Assembly: GCA_035307785.1 (NCBI GenBank)
Contig: DATGHS010000034.1
Span: 1 to 9,419, forward strand
Length of the DNA stretch: 9,419 bases
Direction: 5' to 3'
Source: DATGHS01 sp035307785
GTDB taxonomy: Bacteria; Planctomycetota; Planctomycetia; Gemmatales; Gemmataceae
Positions 5,274 to 9,419 of this stretch are shown here, piece by piece. The stretch's first letter is position 1; each line of letters starts with the position of its first letter. The translations under genes and the position numbers were made by a program. The notes beneath the pieces were generated by a model that worked only from the letters and a program-made list of their open reading frames with translations, did no database searches and was not told the origin of the DNA.

Positions 5274-6752
5274 CTAACCCAGCTTGATCGTGACGGTCTT
5301 CGTTTCGGTGTAGTGCTCCAAAGCATCTTCACCGTTTTCGCGGCCCTGGCCCGACATCTTGAAGCCGCCGAATGGCGTGGTCGTGTCGACAATGTGGTAA
5401 CAATTCACCCAAACGGTGCCGGCTTTTACGGCCTTGGCATAGGTGTGCGCCTTGTCGATGTTCTTCGTGAAAATGGCGGCAGCCAAGCCGTAGTTCGTTC
5501 GGTTGGCACGATCGATGACCTCTTCCATGCTCTTGAACGGAAGCACGCTTACAACTGGGCCGAAGATTTCGTCCTTGGCAATGGTCATCTCGTCCTTCAC
5601 ATTATCAAAGACCGTCGGCTCCACGAAGTAACCGTTGCTCCCATGGCGCTTGCCGCCCAACAGGAGTTTCGCGCCTTCCTTCTGGCCGATGTCGCAGTAT
5701 TTCAGAATCTTGTCCATCTGCTCGTTCGAAACCTGCGGTCCCTGTTCGGTGCTGGGATCCAGCGGGTCGCCGAGCTTGCGCCCCTTGGCTTTTGCCGCCA
5801 GCCGATCAACGAATTCCTTGTGAATCTTCTCCTCGACAAAGAGCCGCGAGCCGGCGGTGCAGCACTGGCCGCAATGGAAGTAGATGGCGTGGAAAGCGCC
5901 GTTTACGGCTTGTTCCATGTCGGCATCGGCGAAGATCACGTTCGGGCTCTTGCCGCCCAATTCAAAGGTCATGCGCTTGAGTGTGTCGGCGGCGCGCTTT
6001 TGAATGATCTTTGCGGTATCGACGTGACCGGTGAATGCGACTTTATCAATATCCGGATGGACCACGATGGCGTCACCGGTGGTCTCACCGAAACCATTGA
6101 TCAGGTTGATCACCCCCGGCGGGAAACCGGCTTCGATAGCCAGCTCGCCGACGCGGAGAGCCGAGAGCGGCGTCTGCTCGGCCGGCTTCATGACGATCGT
6201 GCAGCCTGCCGCCAGGGCGGGACCCCACTTCCACGCCAGCATGAGCAAGGGAAAGTTCCAAGGGATAATCTGCCCGACGACGCCGACAGGTTGCCGGAGG
6301 GTGTAAGAAAGGAAGCTGCCGCGAACAGGCACGGTTTTCCCTTCGATCTTGTCGGCCCAACCGGCGTAATAACGCAATGTGTTTAGTACGCCATCCAAAT
6401 CACCCCGAGCGTCGGTGATCGTCTTGCCGCAGTTCAGGGATTCCAGGGCCGCCAGCTCTTCCTTGTTTTTCTCAATCAGATCGGCGAGCTTGAACATGAG
6501 CTTGCCGCGGTCGGCCGCATCGATCCGACTCCAAGGACCAGTTTCCAGCGCCTTGCGTGCGGCCTTGACGGCTCGATCGACGTCCTTGGCGCCGGCCTCG
6601 GCCACCTTGGCAATGACCTCTCCCGTGGCCGGATTGTAGGTTTCAAACGATTTCCCGTCGGCCGGATCGACCCACTCGTTATTGATCAGCAGCTTGGTCA
6701 GCTTGATGGCCGGCTTCGCCGGCCGTTTCATTGGGGTTGCGGTTGCGGTCAT
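5274..6752 (-). CDS. NAD-type aldehyde dehydrogenase (ALDH1/2-like)
   Basis: A 492-residue protein of normal length for the NAD(P)-dependent aldehyde dehydrogenases, which oxidise aldehydes to carboxylic acids in the cytosol. Visible active-site elements are PWNFPL with Asn166, KPAEQTP with Lys189 and Glu192 (the Glu favours NAD over NADP in this class), FELGGKSP with general base Glu264, GQCCTAGSR with nucleophile Cys298, and EIFGPV with Glu395. The second glycine of the usual FTGxxxxG nucleotide-binding motif is replaced: FTGHVDTA ends in Ala247. Overall wording (INNEWVDP, YNPATGEV, GYFVEPTVF, PFGGFKMSGQGRE) is closest to ALDH1/ALDH2-like enzymes; the substrate cannot be told. The ATG at 6752 is preferred to the longer frame starting at 6803 because AGGAGG (6761-6766, minus strand) lies 8 bases before it. 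A strong terminator follows, so it is probably transcribed alone. Confidence 0.95.
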   Translation of the reverse strand: MTATATPMKRPAKPAIKLTKLLINNEWVDPADGKSFETYNPATGEVIAKVAEAGAKDVDRAVKAARKALETGPWSRIDAADRGKLMFKLADLIEKNKEELAALESLNCGKTITDARGDLDGVLNTLRYYAGWADKIEGKTVPVRGSFLSYTLRQPVGVVGQIIPWNFPLLMLAWKWGPALAAGCTIVMKPAEQTPLSALRVGELAIEAGFPPGVINLINGFGETTGDAIVVHPDIDKVAFTGHVDTAKIIQKRAADTLKRMTFELGGKSPNVIFADADMEQAVNGAFHAIYFHCGQCCTAGSRLFVEEKIHKEFVDRLAAKAKGRKLGDPLDPSTEQGPQVSNEQMDKILKYCDIGQKEGAKLLLGGKRHGSNGYFVEPTVFDNVKDEMTIAKDEIFGPVVSVLPFKSMEEVIDRANRTNYGLAAAIFTKNIDKAHTYAKAVKAGTVWVNCYHIVDTTTPFGGFKMSGQGRENGEDALEHYTETKTVTIKLG

Positions 6753-6954
6753 GGTGCGTTCCTCCTGGGGTGACAAGCATTCTGGAGCGGAAATTACAAC
6801 CATGCTACCCGCGTGGGAGCGATTGACAAGACTGCGCCGAAGGCAACAAAAACGAGCAGATTTCCGGATTTCTCTTGGCGAGACGGCTAGAAAAACATTA
6901 TTCTGTTAGGAGAGGTTATGTTCGGTCGGCTGCGTCCCTGCTCCCGAGGTTTCC

Positions 6955-8892
6955 ATGAGAATTATGACCCGGCATGTACTAATGGGCTTGGGGCTGTTGT
7001 TTCTGACCGCTCCCATCGCTCAAGCAGCGCCCACCGACGAGCAGATCAAAAGGGCGATTTCGGACGCGCGATCGTACTTGCAAGCGACGTTTCGAGCGGG
7101 AACGCCGGCGCCAAATCCGGTGGCGGCAGGGCCCGGCATCAAAGGAGGAACGGAAGGGGGCATTGAAGGCGCCGCTGCCCTCGCCGGAATCGCCATGATG
7201 GAAGCGGGGGTATCCCCGGACGATCCAACGATCGTTGCCATCGCCCGGGTCGTGCGCGAAGCGATCGTGGACCAGGCAGCCACATACAATTTGGCGCTGG
7301 ATCTCATCTTCCTCGAGAAGCTGGATGAACCGGCCGACTTGCCGCTCATTCAAGCCGCGGGCATTCGATTATTAGCGGGCCAGAATGCCAACGGCGCCTG
7401 GACTTATTCCTGTCCAATTCCCAGTCAGCAGGAAGCCGAACAATTAAAACAGGCGGCGACCGCGGGGAATAAAGCCGCGCCCAAGAAGGACGCGAAAGAT
7501 TCCGGCGACGGGGACCCGTCGAATGGCCGTCCCGCTCTTGCGCCGGCAGCAGACGCGATTCGCAATCGCCTGGTTAACAACATGAAAACGGGCGCCAACT
7601 TTCAAGGCGTGGACGCCGGAGCGGAAGACAACTCCAACACGCAGTTTGCGGTTCTGGGTCTCTGGGCAGCGCGTCGTAGCGGCGTGCCGGTCGAAAAGGC
7701 TCTGGAACTGGCCGAGGCGCGGTTCCGAAGGACGCAGGGCGGCGATGGTGGCTGGAACTACACCGGCGGCAACACTGCCTCGACGCCTTCCATGACCTGT
7801 GCGGGCCTGTTGGCCTTGGCCGCCGGCCGTGGCGTTCACACGGAGCGACTCCGGATCATGCGCGCCGGAGGCGCCGCCGCACCCGAAAATCCCCAGGCCA
7901 AGAAAGAAAACAAGGGTAACGCCCCACCCGTGTTCCGCCCCCTGGAAGATAAGCAAATCGTGGCAGGTCTGAATTTCGTTGGTAATGCCATCAGCATGGA
8001 TGCGCAGGGACTCATGCCGGGGATGCCAGGAATGAGATTACCCCCCAATGGCGCTCCCCAGATGGCCGCGATGCTCGCCAACCAAATGATGCGCAACGAT
8101 TATTACTGCCTATGGTCCATCGAGCGCGTCGGCATGATTTTCGGCGTAAACAAGCTCGGCCAGCACGATTGGTATGCCTGGGGATCAACTCATATTATTG
8201 CGAAGCAAGGCAAGGACGGTTCGTGGAGCGGAAAATACGGCCCCCACATCGATACCTCCTTCGGTCTGATGTTCCTTTGCCGCGCCAATCTCGTCAAGGA
8301 CCTTAGCGACCTGATGGGTAACCGGGTTATGAAAATGGGTGGCGCCAAGAAGCAACCGGCAGGCGGCGCCTCAACCGAAGGCCCGAAAATCGTGCAAGGG
8401 ACGACTCCCGCTAGCGCTCCCGCGGCGGCCGAGTCGGAAGCACAGAAGCTGGCCAAAGCGTTGCTCGAGGCAACCGGCGCCAAACAACTCGAGTTGATCA
8501 AGGAATATGCCGCTGCGAAGGGAGCCTCGTACACCGAAGCATTTGTCGAGGCCATTCCGCAACTACCCGACAACAGCAAGAAAACGGCTCGCGATTGCTT
8601 CGCGGAGCGCATGAGCCGAATGTCGGCGAATACGCTGAAATCGCGGCTGCAAGACAAGAGCCCGGAAATGCGACGGGCGGCCGTTCTCGCCGTGGCCATG
8701 CGCGAAGAAAAGGAACTAATCCCCGACGTGATTGCTTCTCTGGAAGATCCGGAGGAACTCGTTTCGCGGGCGGCTCATTTGGCCCTGCGCAGTTTTTCAG
8801 GCAAGGACTTGGGCCCGGCTGCCGGCGCTTCAGCCGATGAAAAGGCCAAGGCCGCAGCGGCCTGGAAAGATTGGGCCAAGACCCAGAAATAA
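6955..8892 (+). CDS. Secreted prenyltransferase/squalene-cyclase-like repeat protein with HEAT-like C-terminus
   Basis: A 645-residue protein. Residues 1-24 are a signal peptide (hydrophobic LMGLGLLFLTAPIAQA, predicted cut AQA|AP). Alpha-toroid repeats of the prenyltransferase/squalene-oxidase type follow: QNANGAWTYS (143-152), SNTQFAVLGLWAARRSGV (227-244) with QGGDGGWNYTGG (261-272), and DYYCLWSIERVGMIFG (382-397) with GKDGSWSG (419-426) and IDTSFGLMFLCRA (432-444). A Pro/Ala-rich linker (about 463-495) leads to a helical tail with HEAT-like repeats (about 558-615: LKSRLQDKSPEMRRAAVLAVA and following). The cyclase motifs DxDD and DCTAE are not visible, so a terpene-cyclising role is doubtful; a binding or structural role outside the cytoplasm is more likely. 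Low-complexity inserts lie at 166-190 and 308-325. ATG 6955 follows GAGGT; ATG 6964 is a possible alternative. It is divergent from the dehydrogenase. Confidence 0.87.
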   Translation: MRIMTRHVLMGLGLLFLTAPIAQAAPTDEQIKRAISDARSYLQATFRAGTPAPNPVAAGPGIKGGTEGGIEGAAALAGIAMMEAGVSPDDPTIVAIARVVREAIVDQAATYNLALDLIFLEKLDEPADLPLIQAAGIRLLAGQNANGAWTYSCPIPSQQEAEQLKQAATAGNKAAPKKDAKDSGDGDPSNGRPALAPAADAIRNRLVNNMKTGANFQGVDAGAEDNSNTQFAVLGLWAARRSGVPVEKALELAEARFRRTQGGDGGWNYTGGNTASTPSMTCAGLLALAAGRGVHTERLRIMRAGGAAAPENPQAKKENKGNAPPVFRPLEDKQIVAGLNFVGNAISMDAQGLMPGMPGMRLPPNGAPQMAAMLANQMMRNDYYCLWSIERVGMIFGVNKLGQHDWYAWGSTHIIAKQGKDGSWSGKYGPHIDTSFGLMFLCRANLVKDLSDLMGNRVMKMGGAKKQPAGGASTEGPKIVQGTTPASAPAAAESEAQKLAKALLEATGAKQLELIKEYAAAKGASYTEAFVEAIPQLPDNSKKTARDCFAERMSRMSANTLKSRLQDKSPEMRRAAVLAVAMREEKELIPDVIASLEDPEELVSRAAHLALRSFSGKDLGPAAGASADEKAKAAAAWKDWAKTQK

Positions 8893-8909
8893 ATCAAACT
8901 CGACTCGCG

Positions 8910-8942
8910 AACAGCCCGGTGGCCACACCGGGCTGTTTTTTT
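8910..8942 (+). terminator. Intrinsic terminator after the prenyltransferase-like gene
   Basis: Seventeen bases after the TAA stop, ACAGCCCGGTG (8911-8921) pairs perfectly with CACCGGGCTGT (8926-8936) around the loop GCCA. It runs straight into seven T residues (8936-8942). This is a standard Rho-independent terminator and makes the downstream EF-hand gene a separate unit. Confidence 0.95.
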
Positions 8943-9016
8943 GAATCGAAACTTCGGATGGCGCCACGGGTTTAATCCGAAAAGCGATTCGCATTCTGTC
9001 TTTTGAGGTGCAAGCC

Positions 9017-9419
9017 ATGCTTCGGCGACTCCTGGCTCTGGCCCTGGCGTTGGGCATACTCGGCGTTGTCTTCGGGCAAGACCCGAAGACTCCGGCCAAA
9101 GGCGGCGACGACCCGAAGGGCAAATTCAAAGGCAAAATGAGCCCCGAGGCACTCGTCGATTCCATTTTGGAGCGCATGGACAAAAACAAAGACGGCAAAA
9201 TCAGCCGTGACGAGGCTCAAGGCCGTATCAAAGAGAATTTCGACCGGATCGATACCAACAAAGACGGCTTCCTCGACCGCGAAGAGCTATTGCGCATGGC
9301 AAGAGCCGTTCTGGCCAATGGCGACGGGCAACCGAAAGGGCCGGGATTTGGCGGCTTTGGCCCGGCGGGTAGCACCAATGACTTCGACGCGCTGGATAAG
9401 AATGCCGACGGCAGGCTCA
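9017..9419 (+). CDS. Secreted EF-hand calcium-binding protein, 3' end outside window
   Basis: Open from ATG 9017 to the window end: 134 codons plus one base, no stop. GAGGTG (9005-9010) precedes the ATG by 6 bases. Residues 1-20 (MLRRLLALALALGILGVVFG) form a signal peptide. After a Lys/Gly/Asp-rich linker come two complete 12-residue EF-hand loops, DKNKDGKISRDE (55-66) and DTNKDGFLDREE (79-90), each with Asp at 1, 3 or 5, Gly at 6 and Glu at 12, so both should bind calcium. A third loop begins at DKNADGRL (127-134) and is cut off. A Gly/Pro/Phe-rich segment (about 101-118) separates the second and third loops. Secreted EF-hand proteins of this kind are numerous in planctomycetes; the role is unknown, with calcium-dependent folding or binding outside the cytoplasm inferred. 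Confidence 0.9.
   Translation, partial: MLRRLLALALALGILGVVFGQDPKTPAKGGDDPKGKFKGKMSPEALVDSILERMDKNKDGKISRDEAQGRIKENFDRIDTNKDGFLDREELLRMARAVLANGDGQPKGPGFGGFGPAGSTNDFDALDKNADGRL

Noticed and set aside
5169..6386. A 405-codon plus-strand open frame opposite the aldehyde dehydrogenase
   Set aside because: It is the antisense shadow of a well-conserved enzyme in GC-rich DNA; the protein shows no family features and no ribosome binding site precedes it.
6753..6803. N-terminal extension of the aldehyde dehydrogenase by 17 residues
   Set aside because: The ATG at 6752 has AGGAGG at ideal spacing, which would lie inside the extension.
6823..6828. TTGACA as a -35 box for the prenyltransferase-like gene
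   Set aside because: No TATAAT-like hexamer is found 16-18 bases downstream, so it is probably chance.

Overview
The window reads as a stretch of chromosome from a planctomycete, most likely of the Gemmata group. This is inferred from gene content, not from a marker gene. The clues are an ECF sigma factor translationally coupled to a soluble Ser/Thr kinase with an FHA tail, a secreted ELWxxDGT-repeat protein whose N-terminus carries the 'LLERRELPSA'-type motif, a secreted prenyltransferase/squalene-cyclase-like repeat protein with a HEAT-like tail, and a secreted EF-hand protein. The DNA is GC-rich and most starts have a clear purine-rich ribosome binding site.

Layout, left to right. Positions 1-336 (minus) hold the N-terminal part of a COG1926-type phosphoribosyltransferase cut by the window edge. 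A 393-base divergent spacer with a long imperfect hairpin separates it from a DksA/TraR-type zinc-finger protein (730-1098, plus). That gene converges, with a 17-base gap, on a two-gene minus-strand operon: ECF sigma factor (2575-3168, GTG start), then Ser/Thr kinase-FHA (1116-2582), with an 8-base overlap. Upstream of the sigma gene lies a 176-base cluster of three unrelated repeat structures: heptamer tandem repeat, 35-base perfect palindrome and 102-base inverted-repeat element. Next, still on the minus strand, are the ELWxxDGT-repeat protein (3418-5133) and an NAD-type aldehyde dehydrogenase (5274-6752) ended by a strong intrinsic terminator. A divergent spacer leads to plus-strand genes: the secreted prenyltransferase-like protein (6955-8892) with its own intrinsic terminator, and an EF-hand protein (from 9017) cut by the right edge.

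The only tightly coupled unit is sigma factor plus kinase: the kinase presumably controls, or is controlled with, the sigma factor, since no anti-sigma gene is present. The DksA-like protein would act on RNA polymerase from the secondary channel, so the left third is rich in transcription control. The other genes look like independent single-gene units. Three of the proteins (ELWxxDGT, prenyltransferase-like, EF-hand) appear to be exported. No tRNA, rRNA, CRISPR array or transposase gene was seen. The most unusual material is non-coding: the stacked repeats at 3211-3386 and the hairpin at 429-485.
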